A stretch of DNA of 6,913 bases, from positions 156 to 7,068 of the forward strand of contig MFRB01000043.1 in the NCBI GenBank assembly GCA_001783255.1, read 5' to 3'. The stretch's first letter is position 1. Every line of letters begins with the position of its first letter. Both the position numbers and the translations under genes were made by a program. Source of the DNA: Candidatus Magasanikbacteria bacterium RIFOXYD12_FULL_33_17. GTDB taxonomy: Bacteria; Patescibacteriota; Patescibacteriia; Magasanikbacterales; UBA922. Positions 1 to 6,055 of the stretch are shown here, in pieces. Below the pieces are notes generated by a model that was not told where the DNA came from, ran no database searches, and worked only from the letters and a program-made list of their open reading frames with translations.

Positions 1-2
1 CT

Positions 3-1304
3 CTTAAAAATATTTTAGATTCTTTTGATTGGTCAAATATCAAAATTGATGAGGGCGTTTTATTGGAAAATGGAGAAATAACACAAAAAGGTGACAAAGG
101 CCCTTATATTCAATCTGAAAGGTTAGAAATTTATCAAAAATATATCAAAGAACTTCTTGAAAAAGGTCATGCTTATCATTGTTTTTGTACCAAAGAAAGA
201 TTGGATGAAATGAGAGTTGCTCAAGAAGCAAACAAACAAGCTACTGGTTATGATGGACATTGTCGTAATTTGACTAGCGAAGAAGTAGCTGTCAAATTAG
301 CTAATGCTGAAAAATTTGTTATCAGAATAAAAATGCCAAACAGTGGTTTGACTGTAATTGATGATTTGGTTCGCGGAAAAGTAGAATTCAAAAATGAACT
401 TTTTGATGATCAAGTTCTTATCAAATCAGATGGTTTCCCAACTTATCATTTTGCTGTGGTAGTAGATGATCATCTTATGGAGATTACTCATGTTATTCGT
501 GCTGAAGAATGGTTATCTAGTACACCAAAACATGTTGCTCTGTATCAAATGTTTGGTTGGGAAATTCCTAAATTTGCCCATTTATCATTACTTATCAATG
601 AAAAGAAACAAAAACTTTCCAAGCGTCATGGTGATGTGGCAGTAGGTGATTATGTTAAAAAAGGTTATTTACCAGAAGCTTTTGTCAATTTTATTGCTTT
701 TTTAGGTTGGAATCCAGGTGATGATAGAGAATTTTTTACATTAAAAGAATTGGAACATGAATTTGATTTTGCCAAAGTAGGCAAAGCTCCAGCTGTCTTC
801 AATATAGAAAAATTGAACTGGTACAACAAACAATATATCATGAAAATGTCGAAAGAAGAATTGGCAAAAAAATGTGAAAGTTTTTTTCAAGAAAAAAGTG
901 TAGATGTTAGTAGTTTTGATTTGGCAAAAATTGTCGCTTTGGAGCAGGGAAGAGCCAATACTTTGCTTGAAATAGTAGAGAATACTTCCTTCATTTTTGC
1001 TTTGCCAGAGTATGAATCAGCTATGCTTGTCTGGAAAAAATCTGATAAAGAAACAACAAAAGTCAATTTGGGCAAAGTAATTAACTTTTTAGAAAATATA
1101 ACAGGGGATTGGACAAGAGAAAATCTAGAAACAAGTATATTGGCTTGGATAAAAGAACAGGGATTAGGTAATGGTGATGTTTTGTGGCCAATGCGTGTTA
1201 GTTTGTCTGGTTTACAAAATTCTCCAGGACCTTTGGAAATTGCAGGAGTACTAGGAAAAGAAGAAACTTTGACTAGAATGAGACAGGCTGTAGATAAAAT
1301 TTAG
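3..1304 (+). CDS. gltX: Glutamyl-tRNA synthetase, 5'-truncated by window edge
   Basis: Class I aminoacyl-tRNA synthetase that charges tRNA with glutamate in the cytoplasm. The reading frame is open from the first bases of the window, so the TTG at 63 is not the start. About 433 codons are visible against a usual 470-500, so some 40-60 N-terminal residues, including the HIGH ATP-binding motif, lie upstream. Visible family marks are GPYIQSER followed by AYHCFC at roughly nt 102-188, a zinc-binding-type C-x-C ... YDGHC insert, DDHLMEITHVIRAEEW, and the second ATP-binding signature KLSKRHG (KMSKS-type) at nt 612-632. The C-terminal anticodon-binding part ends in SPGPLEIAGVLGKEETL, typical of GltX. 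Whether it is discriminating (tRNA-Glu only) or also charges tRNA-Gln cannot be told from this piece. No terminator follows; the promoter of the next gene begins at its stop codon. Confidence 0.97.
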   Translation, partial: LKNILDSFDWSNIKIDEGVLLENGEITQKGDKGPYIQSERLEIYQKYIKELLEKGHAYHCFCTKERLDEMRVAQEANKQATGYDGHCRNLTSEEVAVKLANAEKFVIRIKMPNSGLTVIDDLVRGKVEFKNELFDDQVLIKSDGFPTYHFAVVVDDHLMEITHVIRAEEWLSSTPKHVALYQMFGWEIPKFAHLSLLINEKKQKLSKRHGDVAVGDYVKKGYLPEAFVNFIAFLGWNPGDDREFFTLKELEHEFDFAKVGKAPAVFNIEKLNWYNKQYIMKMSKEELAKKCESFFQEKSVDVSSFDLAKIVALEQGRANTLLEIVENTSFIFALPEYESAMLVWKKSDKETTKVNLGKVINFLENITGDWTRENLETSILAWIKEQGLGNGDVLWPMRVSLSGLQNSPGPLEIAGVLGKEETLTRMRQAVDKI

Positions 1305-1321
1305 AATTTTTTGAGAAAACA

Positions 1322-1330
1322 TGCTATAAT
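1322..1330 (+). promoter_or_regulatory. Extended -10 promoter for the M23 peptidase gene
   Basis: The sequence TGCTATAAT is a perfect extended -10 element (TG-n-TATAAT), and no good -35 hexamer lies 16-18 bases upstream, as is usual when TG is present. Transcription would start near 1337-1338, only 4-5 bases before the ATG at 1342. The mRNA would then be nearly leaderless, with no room for a Shine-Dalgarno sequence. The element begins 17 bases after the gltX stop codon. That the promoter works is an inference from consensus match and position. Confidence 0.72.
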
Positions 1331-1341
1331 AGTTTCTAACT

Positions 1342-2598
1342 ATGAAAAAGCGTGTTTTTTTATTTATTTCTATCCTTATATCGGTTTTTTTGATAAACCC
1401 GTTTTTTGTTTTTACTGTCGATGCTACAGAAGTTGCTAGTACAAAAACAGATATTGATGAATTAAATAAACAAATAGCTGACAAGAAGAATAAAGTAGCT
1501 GAATTAGAAAAGACAATTAAAGATTACAAAGAAAAAATAGAACAAACAAAATTGGATTTTACGTCTTTGTCAAATCAATTATCTATTTTGGATAATTATA
1601 TAGTTCAAGTAGATTTGGATATTCAATTTACACAACAAAAAATAGAACAAGCCGAGTTACAAATCAAGGAGATGTCTTTGTCAATTCAAGAAAAAGAAAG
1701 AGTAATAGCTGAACAACAAAGACTTTTGTCAGGTCTTATCAGAACTATTCATTATGAAAATAATAAAAAGTATATAGAAGTAATGGCAGCTTATAATAGT
1801 TTTTCTGATTTTTATAATCGTGTTCATTATGTACAAAATCTTGAAAAAGATATGGGTAAAAGTGCTAAAAATGTTCGTTTAGCCAGAGAAGATTTGGAAA
1901 ATAAGAAAAAACAAAAAGAAGAACAACAAAAGAGTTATCAAGAATTAAATGATAAATTGGATAATAGAAAGAAAGATTTGCAAGAACAAACACAGTATAA
2001 AGAGAATTTACTTCTAAAAACAAAATCATCTCAACTTACTTTTAGTACTTTGGTAAATAATTTGAAACAACAATATAGTCAAATTGAAAATGATATAAGT
2101 AGTATTGAAAATCAAGTTAGAAAAAGATTGGAAGATCAAAATAAAATCAATAGTGGTAATCCACAGCAGTCTGGTTTGTTGCCACTTTCTTGGCCAACAG
2201 ATAGTCGTTATGTGACAGCTTATTTTCATGACAAATCTTACCCTTTTAGAAATATTTTTGAACATTCAGCTATTGATATTAGAGCTGCACATGGTACTCC
2301 TGTACGAGCATTAGCTTCTGGTTATATAGCCCGTACCACTCGTTGTACAACATCTAGTTGCTATGCTTATGCTATGATAATTCATTCTGATGGTTTTTCG
2401 ACTGTTTATGGACATTTGAGTAAAATTATAGTTTCAGAAGATCAGTTTGTGACTAGAGGTGATATTATTGGTTATTCTGGTGCAACACCTGGTACTATTG
2501 GTGCTGGTCCTTTTACCACAGGCCCTCATTTACATTTGGAAGTACGTAAGAATGGTATTCCAGTAAATGCCTTAACTTACTTAGTTCAAGACTATTAA
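1342..2598 (+). CDS. Secreted coiled-coil M23 peptidoglycan endopeptidase (EnvC/NlpD-like layout)
   Basis: Predicted secreted zinc endopeptidase cutting peptidoglycan cross-links, 418 aa. Residues 1-28 form a signal peptide: basic MKKR, a long hydrophobic core, and a likely cut near VDA. Residues 35-270 are rich in K, E and Q and predict long coiled coils, as in EnvC-type proteins that regulate or perform cell-separation hydrolysis. Residues 285-415 are a LytM/M23 domain. All metal and catalytic positions are present: H308 and D312 (HSAID), H358 (YGHLS), and H396 and H398 (HLHLE). This separates it from E. coli EnvC, whose LytM domain is degenerate, and predicts an active enzyme. The only two cysteines, C335 and C340, sit in one loop and could form a disulfide. 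The start is fixed by the signal peptide and the adjoining promoter. The next gene begins 5 bases after the stop, so the two are probably co-transcribed. Confidence 0.93.
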   Translation: MKKRVFLFISILISVFLINPFFVFTVDATEVASTKTDIDELNKQIADKKNKVAELEKTIKDYKEKIEQTKLDFTSLSNQLSILDNYIVQVDLDIQFTQQKIEQAELQIKEMSLSIQEKERVIAEQQRLLSGLIRTIHYENNKKYIEVMAAYNSFSDFYNRVHYVQNLEKDMGKSAKNVRLAREDLENKKKQKEEQQKSYQELNDKLDNRKKDLQEQTQYKENLLLKTKSSQLTFSTLVNNLKQQYSQIENDISSIENQVRKRLEDQNKINSGNPQQSGLLPLSWPTDSRYVTAYFHDKSYPFRNIFEHSAIDIRAAHGTPVRALASGYIARTTRCTTSSCYAYAMIIHSDGFSTVYGHLSKIIVSEDQFVTRGDIIGYSGATPGTIGAGPFTTGPHLHLEVRKNGIPVNALTYLVQDY

Positions 2599-2603
2599 TT
2601 TTT

Positions 2604-3161
2604 ATGGAATTTAAAAATAAAAAAGATTTTTTTAGTGATAATGTTATATTTTTTGATACTGAATTTACCAATATTGATACAGAAATCGGTGAACTTATGT
2701 CCATAGCACTTGTAAAGCCTAATGGTGAAGAACTTTATCTAGAATTAGCTTATGAGGAAAGAAGTGTACATCCTTGGGTGACTGAGAATGTAGTACCATA
2801 TTTGTTAGGAAACAAAATCTCCAAAGAAGAAGCTCTAAATCAAATCTGGGAGTTTATTGGTAGGGGAGAAGAGAAGCCTTTTTTGATGGCTTATGTTAAT
2901 CAATTTGATAGTATTTATTGGTATAGATTATTTTCAGACCCAAAAGAGCATCCTGTTTTTTGGATACCAATTGATTTTGCTTCTATTTTGTTTGCTTATG
3001 GTTTTGATCCTGAAATAATGAGAGTAGAGGACTTCTACCAATGGTTGGATATTGATACTAAAAAATATAATAAACACAACGCCTTAGATGATGCTAGAAA
3101 ATTGAAAGAAGTATATGATAAATTCAAGAGTAGAGTATTAGTGTCGCACAATATAGAGTAG
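2604..3161 (+). CDS. DEDDh-family 3'-5' exonuclease
   Basis: A 185-aa protein with the three exonuclease motifs of the DEDDh (RNase T/DnaQ) superfamily: Exo I VIFFDTEFT (D18, E20), Exo II around D102 (NQFDSIYW), and Exo III HNALDDAR (H158, D163). All five two-metal catalytic residues are in place. Length, single-domain form and the DTEFT start resemble the small Rv2179c-like 3'-5' exoribonucleases more than polymerase proofreading subunits. An RNA substrate is therefore likely but not shown. The ATG lies 5 bases after the M23 peptidase stop, and the leader has no Shine-Dalgarno match, so translation may depend on coupling. An intrinsic terminator follows 15 bases after the stop. The last codons (VSHNIE) overlap one copy of a 20-base repeat found again at 3496, so the C-terminal tip may have been altered by a mobile sequence. 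Confidence 0.9.
   Translation: MEFKNKKDFFSDNVIFFDTEFTNIDTEIGELMSIALVKPNGEELYLELAYEERSVHPWVTENVVPYLLGNKISKEEALNQIWEFIGRGEEKPFLMAYVNQFDSIYWYRLFSDPKEHPVFWIPIDFASILFAYGFDPEIMRVEDFYQWLDIDTKKYNKHNALDDARKLKEVYDKFKSRVLVSHNIE
3139..3158 (+). repeat. TGTCG repeat, copy 1 (overlaps exonuclease 3' end)
   Basis: TAGTGTCGCACAATATAGAG. It matches 3496-3515 at 18 of 20 positions in direct orientation. Its 11-base core TGTCGCACAAT (3142-3152) recurs exactly on the - strand at 3755-3765. The copy lies inside the last codons of the exonuclease gene. Confidence 0.55.
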
Positions 3162-3176
3162 TAAATTATAAAAAAT

Positions 3177-3216
3177 AAAAGGGGAGAGATTAGTTTAATT
3201 ATCTATTCCCTTTTTT
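3177..3216 (+). terminator. Intrinsic terminator after the exonuclease gene
   Basis: A 14-position stem (3177-3190 with 3201-3214) has 13 pairs, including one G-T and one G-A mismatch, and a 10-base loop. The 3' arm runs into six T residues (3211-3216). The 5' arm is preceded by an A-rich run, so it could also stop transcription arriving from the - strand side. Confidence 0.8.
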
Positions 3217-3264
3217 AATTATACTTTTCTAATCTATAAATTTATAATTTTTAATTTTAACTTG

Positions 3265-3279
3265 TCCGCCTTGGGTGGA
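3265..3279 (+). repeat. Small CCGCC-TTG-GGTGG hairpin
   Basis: A six-pair stem, TCCGCC with GGTGGA (one G-T), closes a three-base loop. It stands out as GC-rich inside a very AT-rich spacer, with flanking TTGT/ACAA offering more pairs. No T-run follows, so it is not a terminator. It resembles the CCCGCC-CTTT-GGCGGG hairpin at 6342-6357 and may belong to the same dispersed palindrome family. Confidence 0.45.
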
Positions 3280-3314
3280 AACAATTTTCAATTTAATAAT
3301 TTTGAAAAATATTT

Positions 3315-3342
3315 TTGATAAATTTCAAAAAAAATGTAAAAT
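3315..3342 (+). promoter_or_regulatory. Possible + strand promoter inside the convergent spacer
   Basis: TTGATA at 3315-3320 and TAAAAT at 3337-3342 are separated by 16 bases, each one mismatch from the sigma-70 consensus. The region is so AT-rich that such pairs arise by chance. It would drive whatever is transcribed from about 3349, namely the possible decayed gene described separately. Confidence 0.25.
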
Positions 3343-3373
3343 GATATTTTATTTTAAATAAAGTTTTAGATAA

Positions 3374-3734
3374 ATAACCAAAAGTACCTGTGAGTTGAAT
3401 GTCTAGGATCGGATTTCTAGTTACTACAATAGTCATGGAGATTTTTTAATAAAAAAGATGATACACTATACTTTGAGAAATAAAGCCCCATTTTGTAGTG
3501 TCGTAAAATATAGAGAATAATGGCTAAGTAGAGCCAAAAAGAGGAGGTTGTTATACTACTGGGTAGATACCTATAATAAGCTAATAATTACTATAAAATA
3601 TCTGTAAAAAAATAGAACAATTATGTATTAAATATTTTTTTGTTAATTTTAAAGTTACAGAAGTATTAGATATTAATGTTAGATATAGAGTACTGATGGT
3701 TGATGAAACATTTAAATATTATCTTAAATTATAG
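3374..3734 (+). pseudogene. Possible decayed gene, perhaps a transposase remnant
   Basis: From 3374 to 3607 one + frame is interrupted by only two internal stops (3404 and 3518). It then ends, and a second + frame is open from 3597 to 3734. In this AT-rich DNA the first stretch would be expected to carry about six or seven stops. The first frame includes CELNV, DRISSYYNSHG and, after the second stop, AKKRRLLYYWVDTYNK. The second includes KKIEQLCIKYFF and ends with VLMVDETFKYYLKL. A cysteine-containing start, a basic helix-like middle and a VDET motif resemble the zinc-ribbon, helix-turn-helix and DDE layout of small transposases, but I cannot name a family. TGTCG repeats lie on both sides. 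The evidence is weak: open frames of this size do occur by chance, and a structured RNA is an alternative. Confidence 0.25.
3496..3515 (+). repeat. TGTCG repeat, copy 2
   Basis: TAGTGTCGTAAAATATAGAG. It is a direct repeat of 3139-3158 with two substitutions (C to T and C to A). The flanking sequence on both sides is not similar, so it is not part of a larger duplication. Confidence 0.5.
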
Positions 3735-3739
3735 TAGTA

Positions 3740-3765
3740 TGTCGCATAAGGTACATTGTGCGACA
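3740..3765. repeat. 26-bp dyad made of two TGTCGCA arms
   Basis: TGTCGCA at 3740-3746 faces TGCGACA at 3759-3765 around a GTAC centre. The intervening 12 bases are themselves nearly symmetric, with two mismatched pairs. As + strand RNA it folds with U-G and A-U pairs to a stem of about 10 pairs with a six-base loop (one further A-T pair flanks the arms). The right arm read on the - strand gives TGTCGCACAAT, identical to the core of copy 1. It could be the end of a mobile element, a protein-binding dyad or an RNA hairpin. No T-run follows. Confidence 0.55.
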
Positions 3766-3874
3766 TTGATTTAAACTAGTATAAATGCTATCTAACTATA
3801 CTTTTTTGTGTCTCTTCCCTATCAATGTTTCGTCGTAGAGAAAAATATATCTAATATATTATTTTACTTTAAAT

Positions 3875-3907
3875 AAAAAATAGACAATTATATTATGTCT
3901 ATTTTTT
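3875..3907 (-). terminator. Intrinsic terminator, 12-bp perfect stem (bidirectional form)
   Basis: AAAAAATAGACA (3875-3886) pairs perfectly with TGTCTATTTTTT (3896-3907) around a nine-base AT loop. Read on the - strand, the stem ends in six U residues; on the + strand it ends in seven T residues. It is placed to end transcription coming from the amidase and the small-RNA candidate on the - strand. Confidence 0.82.
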
Positions 3908-4008
3908 TCTTATAAATTTGCAGCGACGGTCGTGTGAAGTTTGGTATGGGTAACTAAACTTCTCACGACCGTCTATAGCGTCCCCTACTCTAGTAGCAGA
4001 CGCTCTAC
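3875..4008 (-). ncRNA. Candidate structured small RNA, unknown family
   Basis: A unit of about 130 nt is framed by a - strand promoter and an intrinsic terminator. From its 5' end: hairpin 1 (4004-3977) has outer stem AGCGTC/GACGCT, a two-by-two internal loop and inner stem CTAC/GTAG with a four-base loop. Hairpin 2 (3973-3925) is a 21-position stem with two mismatches on this strand and a seven-base loop, UACCCAU. A short AU-rich linker and the terminator hairpin follow. It contains no reading frame of note. The GC content is far above the surrounding spacer, as is common for structured RNAs in AT-rich genomes. I tested it by eye against 4.5S/SRP RNA, 6S, tmRNA and RNase P signatures and saw no match. 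Hairpin 2 pairs slightly better as + strand RNA (G-U instead of A-C), and hairpin 1 slightly better as - strand RNA. Strand is therefore assigned mainly from the promoter. It could instead be processed from the amidase 3' UTR. Confidence 0.55.
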
Positions 4009-4010
4009 AT

Positions 4011-4042
4011 ATTATATAACTACGTTTCTGAAATCTTGTCAA
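4011..4042 (-). promoter_or_regulatory. Promoter for the small-RNA candidate
   Basis: Read on the - strand, a consensus TTGACA (4042-4037) is followed by TATATA at 4018-4013 (18-base spacer) overlapping TATAAT at 4016-4011. The -35 begins only three bases after the amidase stop codon. The predicted start, near 4005-4008, falls just before hairpin 1. A perfect -35 hexamer followed at nearly ideal spacing by a -10 is uncommon in this window and is the main reason to believe in a transcript here. Confidence 0.6.
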
Positions 4043-4045
4043 CTG

Positions 4046-4864
4046 TTATTTAATTGTTGCAAAAAGTATTTTTGCGTAGTTTGGATTTGCGTTGTATAAG
4101 TTGCTCATTTGTTTGATTACACGCAAAAGAGATGGTTCAAAATCATTTACTTTTATAGTATCCCCTTCTGTTACATTGTCTAATACTGTATTTGCTACAG
4201 TTTTGACATTTTTGAATTCTCTATCTGTCAAAATCCAAAAAGCCAATTCATTTTCAATATGTCTTTTTTTATTGTCTTGAATAAGATAAACCTTGGGATT
4301 AGTTGGTGTTTTTACCAAATCACCTTCTTTGACAATATTGTCTGTTGATGCCACAGTAGCTTCACCTATTTGTTGACGATATTTTGTAAGTTCAGTCAAA
4401 ACCCATTGTTTTGTAATAGCATTGCCTGGACAACTTTTTTTTGAGTAATCACGATGAAAATGTATTTCAGAATCTGGAATATTTAATTTTTTTAATAAAG
4501 TATTTATAGAATGTAGTGTATTCGTCTTGGTTTCTCCACACCAAACTTGGTTATCATAATCACCAACAACTTCAATACCAATACTAAGATGATTGCCACT
4601 TCCGGCGTGAATACCATCGCGACTCATATCAGAGAACAACCAAATACCATCTTCTGCCACAAAAAGATGTGGTCCTGCAGACCAGCCTAGTCCTTCATAA
4701 TAATGTTTTAAGCCTAATACAGTGTTTTGTCCATTCCATTCTTCTTTACTTGGACTCCAAGTGTGATGAATTACTAGTTTGTTTGGTGGTAGTGATCCAT
4801 AATTTTTACTATTTGCATAGCTAGTAAATTGACTACGATTTAATTTTTGATTTACAATATCCAT
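4046..4864 (-). CDS. N-acetylmuramoyl-L-alanine amidase (Amidase_2) with C-terminal YLI-KKR domain
   Basis: A 272-aa zinc amidase that cleaves the bond between MurNAc and L-Ala of the peptidoglycan stem. The Amidase_2 / T7-lysozyme-type domain spans about 27-150. Likely zinc ligands are H33 (VIHHT), H137 (HFHRD) and C145 (SCPG). H137 and C145 are spaced as in T7 lysozyme, with K143 matching its catalytic lysine. The usual GYHF tyrosine position reads GPHLF here. Residues 176-240 form a second module with YLIQDNKKRHI. I associate similar modules with cell-surface proteins of CPR bacteria, so a wall- or surface-binding role is possible but inferred. No signal peptide or membrane segment is visible. 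The protein starts MDIVNQKLNR, and the upstream bases offer no in-frame extension that looks hydrophobic. This gives it the layout of a phage endolysin or a cytoplasmic recycling amidase. The leader lacks a Shine-Dalgarno sequence. Confidence 0.9.
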   Translation of the reverse strand: MDIVNQKLNRSQFTSYANSKNYGSLPPNKLVIHHTWSPSKEEWNGQNTVLGLKHYYEGLGWSAGPHLFVAEDGIWLFSDMSRDGIHAGSGNHLSIGIEVVGDYDNQVWCGETKTNTLHSINTLLKKLNIPDSEIHFHRDYSKKSCPGNAITKQWVLTELTKYRQQIGEATVASTDNIVKEGDLVKTPTNPKVYLIQDNKKRHIENELAFWILTDREFKNVKTVANTVLDNVTEGDTIKVNDFEPSLLRVIKQMSNLYNANPNYAKILFATIK

Positions 4865-4902
4865 ATATTATATTTAAAAATTAATTTTTTATTACGAAAA
4901 AA

Positions 4903-4932
4903 AGTATAACACATAAAGTCTCGTTTATACAA
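4903..4932 (-). promoter_or_regulatory. Promoter for the amidase gene
   Basis: On the - strand, TTGTAT (4932-4927) is followed after 18 bases by TATACT (4908-4903), with the extended -10 TG at 4911-4910. Transcription would begin near 4896, about 30 bases before the ATG at 4864. A second TATAAT lies only two bases before the ATG but is too close to serve that start codon. Confidence 0.5.
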
Positions 4933-4980
4933 TCAAGCATTGAGAAATATTCGTTGATAATACAACACTCATTTCGCAAT

Positions 4981-6012
4981 TTATTTCCAATAAATTCTAT
5001 CAGAATAACGTAGATCTATATAATCCAAAAACTTATTTTCATCTTTTATTTTGTCTCTATATAAAGCTTCTATTTTATTTATTTGAGATTTCACATCTAT
5101 ATCAAAACGTGTTTTCATATAAAATCCTTTGTATGTTTTTATGGTAAGATCTTGGTGATTATCTTCAAATACAAAATATTTTAAAGGAATTTTTTCATTA
5201 TTATCTAGATTTTTAAACCAATTTATAATTGAAATAACCTCATTCTTGTCTAAAACATTTTGATTGATAGTTACTTCTTGAAAATTATTTTTATCATAAA
5301 TAATTGGATAATTTCCTAAATCTTTTTTTATTGCATTTATATCAGGTTCATGAAATCTAGCTATTACTATGGTAGTGGTAACTGCAGTACCATCACTCGT
5401 TGTTGTAGCAACATTTTTGGTAATATCTTTCCATTCATAATCACTGGTTTTACGCATTATTTCTACTATTTTTCCATCCAAATCAACATAGCTATATTCA
5501 ATTCCATTATCATAGATAATAGTTGATATTTTTTCTTGAATAATAATCTCTAATTTATTAGGGAAACTTTTTTTGACTATTATTTTTTCTATAGGGTATC
5601 TGTCTTTTATAATATTTTTTATGTCATTAATATTGGCAATTAAATAGCTATTCTGTTTAATAAAACCAAATTTATTATAATTTAATATACCATTGATAGT
5701 GTCCAAAAGCTCTGTTTTGTTTATTCTTTGTATTCCTTCAATATTTATATTTTTGATAGAGAAAAAAGGATGAAAAATAAATAAAGAAAATGTAAAAGAT
5801 AAACTAAAAATTATAATAACTACTTTTAGATAAATGTGATTATTGACTTTTTCATGTAAAAATGGATTTTCCATTTCTTTGCCTTGCCAAGCAAAATCAC
5901 GTCTTGTTTTTTTGTAATTAAAAAAAGAGCTAAAAAACTTTTTGGTGTTTTTTACTTTATGATGAAACTTTCTTTGAAGTTTGTGATGATTTATGATTTT
6001 TTTTACTGACAT
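4981..6012 (-). CDS. ftsQ: Cell division protein FtsQ/DivIB
   Basis: A 343-aa bitopic divisome protein that links early and late division proteins (FtsB/FtsL and the FtsW-FtsI septal synthase). Residues 1-59 are a basic cytoplasmic tail rich in K, R and H. Residues 60-82 are a single transmembrane helix. Residues 83-158 are a POTRA domain: FFSIKNINIEGI, then YPIEKIIVKKSFPNKLEIII. Residues 160-340 are the beta domain, ending in the typical YIDLRYSDRIYWK. The length is ordinary to slightly long. A Thr-rich stretch at 203-214 (TTTSDGTAVTTT) looks like a low-complexity loop insertion. The ATG at 6012 is chosen because it gives a complete tail, and a dispersed repeat occupies the DNA just upstream. 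No Shine-Dalgarno sequence is visible. In most bacteria ftsQ lies beside murC, ddl, ftsA or ftsZ; here it sits between a FemA/B-type gene and an amidase. No terminator separates it from the amidase, 116 bases downstream. Confidence 0.92.
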   Translation of the reverse strand: MSVKKIINHHKLQRKFHHKVKNTKKFFSSFFNYKKTRRDFAWQGKEMENPFLHEKVNNHIYLKVVIIIFSLSFTFSLFIFHPFFSIKNINIEGIQRINKTELLDTINGILNYNKFGFIKQNSYLIANINDIKNIIKDRYPIEKIIVKKSFPNKLEIIIQEKISTIIYDNGIEYSYVDLDGKIVEIMRKTSDYEWKDITKNVATTTSDGTAVTTTIVIARFHEPDINAIKKDLGNYPIIYDKNNFQEVTINQNVLDKNEVISIINWFKNLDNNEKIPLKYFVFEDNHQDLTIKTYKGFYMKTRFDIDVKSQINKIEALYRDKIKDENKFLDYIDLRYSDRIYWK

Positions 6013-6020
6013 AGAGTACG

Positions 6021-6055
6021 GTCATCCCGATCTGCCGATTAAACAGAGAGGGATC
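6021..6055. repeat. GTCATCC...GGGATC structured repeat, copy A
   Basis: The fold is a five-pair outer stem ATCCC (6024-6028) / GGGAT (6050-6054), then a tandem G-A step (GA 6029-6030 opposite GA 6048-6049), then a four-pair inner stem TCTG/CAGA and a nine-base loop. It lies only nine bases upstream of the ftsQ start codon, so it would be in the ftsQ leader or promoter. It abuts the 20-bp palindrome. It resembles the TGTCATCCTGA...GGATC repeats I recall from many bacterial genomes. Confidence 0.65.

Noticed and set aside
887..1075. Antisense reading frame inside gltX, and similar frames antisense to the M23, exonuclease, amidase and Fem genes
   Set aside because: They are fully overlapped by well-supported genes, have no recognisable motifs and no promoter or start context.
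3541..3607. Small ORF starting TTG at 3548 right after an AGGAGG sequence (LLYYWVDTYNK...)
   Set aside because: The SD-like bases touch the TTG with no proper spacing, the product would be 19 residues, and the frame also continues upstream. It is better treated as part of the possible decayed gene.
3778..3808. AGTATA ... TATACT stem followed by TTTTTT as a + strand terminator
   Set aside because: Six weak A-T-rich pairs around a 13-base loop; too unstable to call in this AT-rich region.
3875..4010. SRP/4.5S, 6S, tmRNA or RNase P RNA in the convergent spacer
   Set aside because: None of their conserved motifs (SRP GGUCAGG/AGCAGCC region, tmRNA acceptor ends, RNase P core GAGGAAAGUC) is present by eye.
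3162..4045. CRISPR array suggested by the repeated TGTCG motifs
   Set aside because: Only three or four copies, irregular spacing of hundreds of bases, mixed orientation, and no cas genes.
3162..4045. tRNA genes
   Set aside because: No GGTTCGAATCC-like T-arm with a matching acceptor stem was found on either strand.
4868..4873. TATAAT two bases upstream of the amidase ATG as its promoter
   Set aside because: Transcription would start inside the coding region; the extended -10 at 4903-4911 is better placed.
4953..4966. GTTG-ATAATA-CAAC hairpin between ftsQ and the amidase gene as a terminator
   Set aside because: Only four pairs and no U-run on the - strand.
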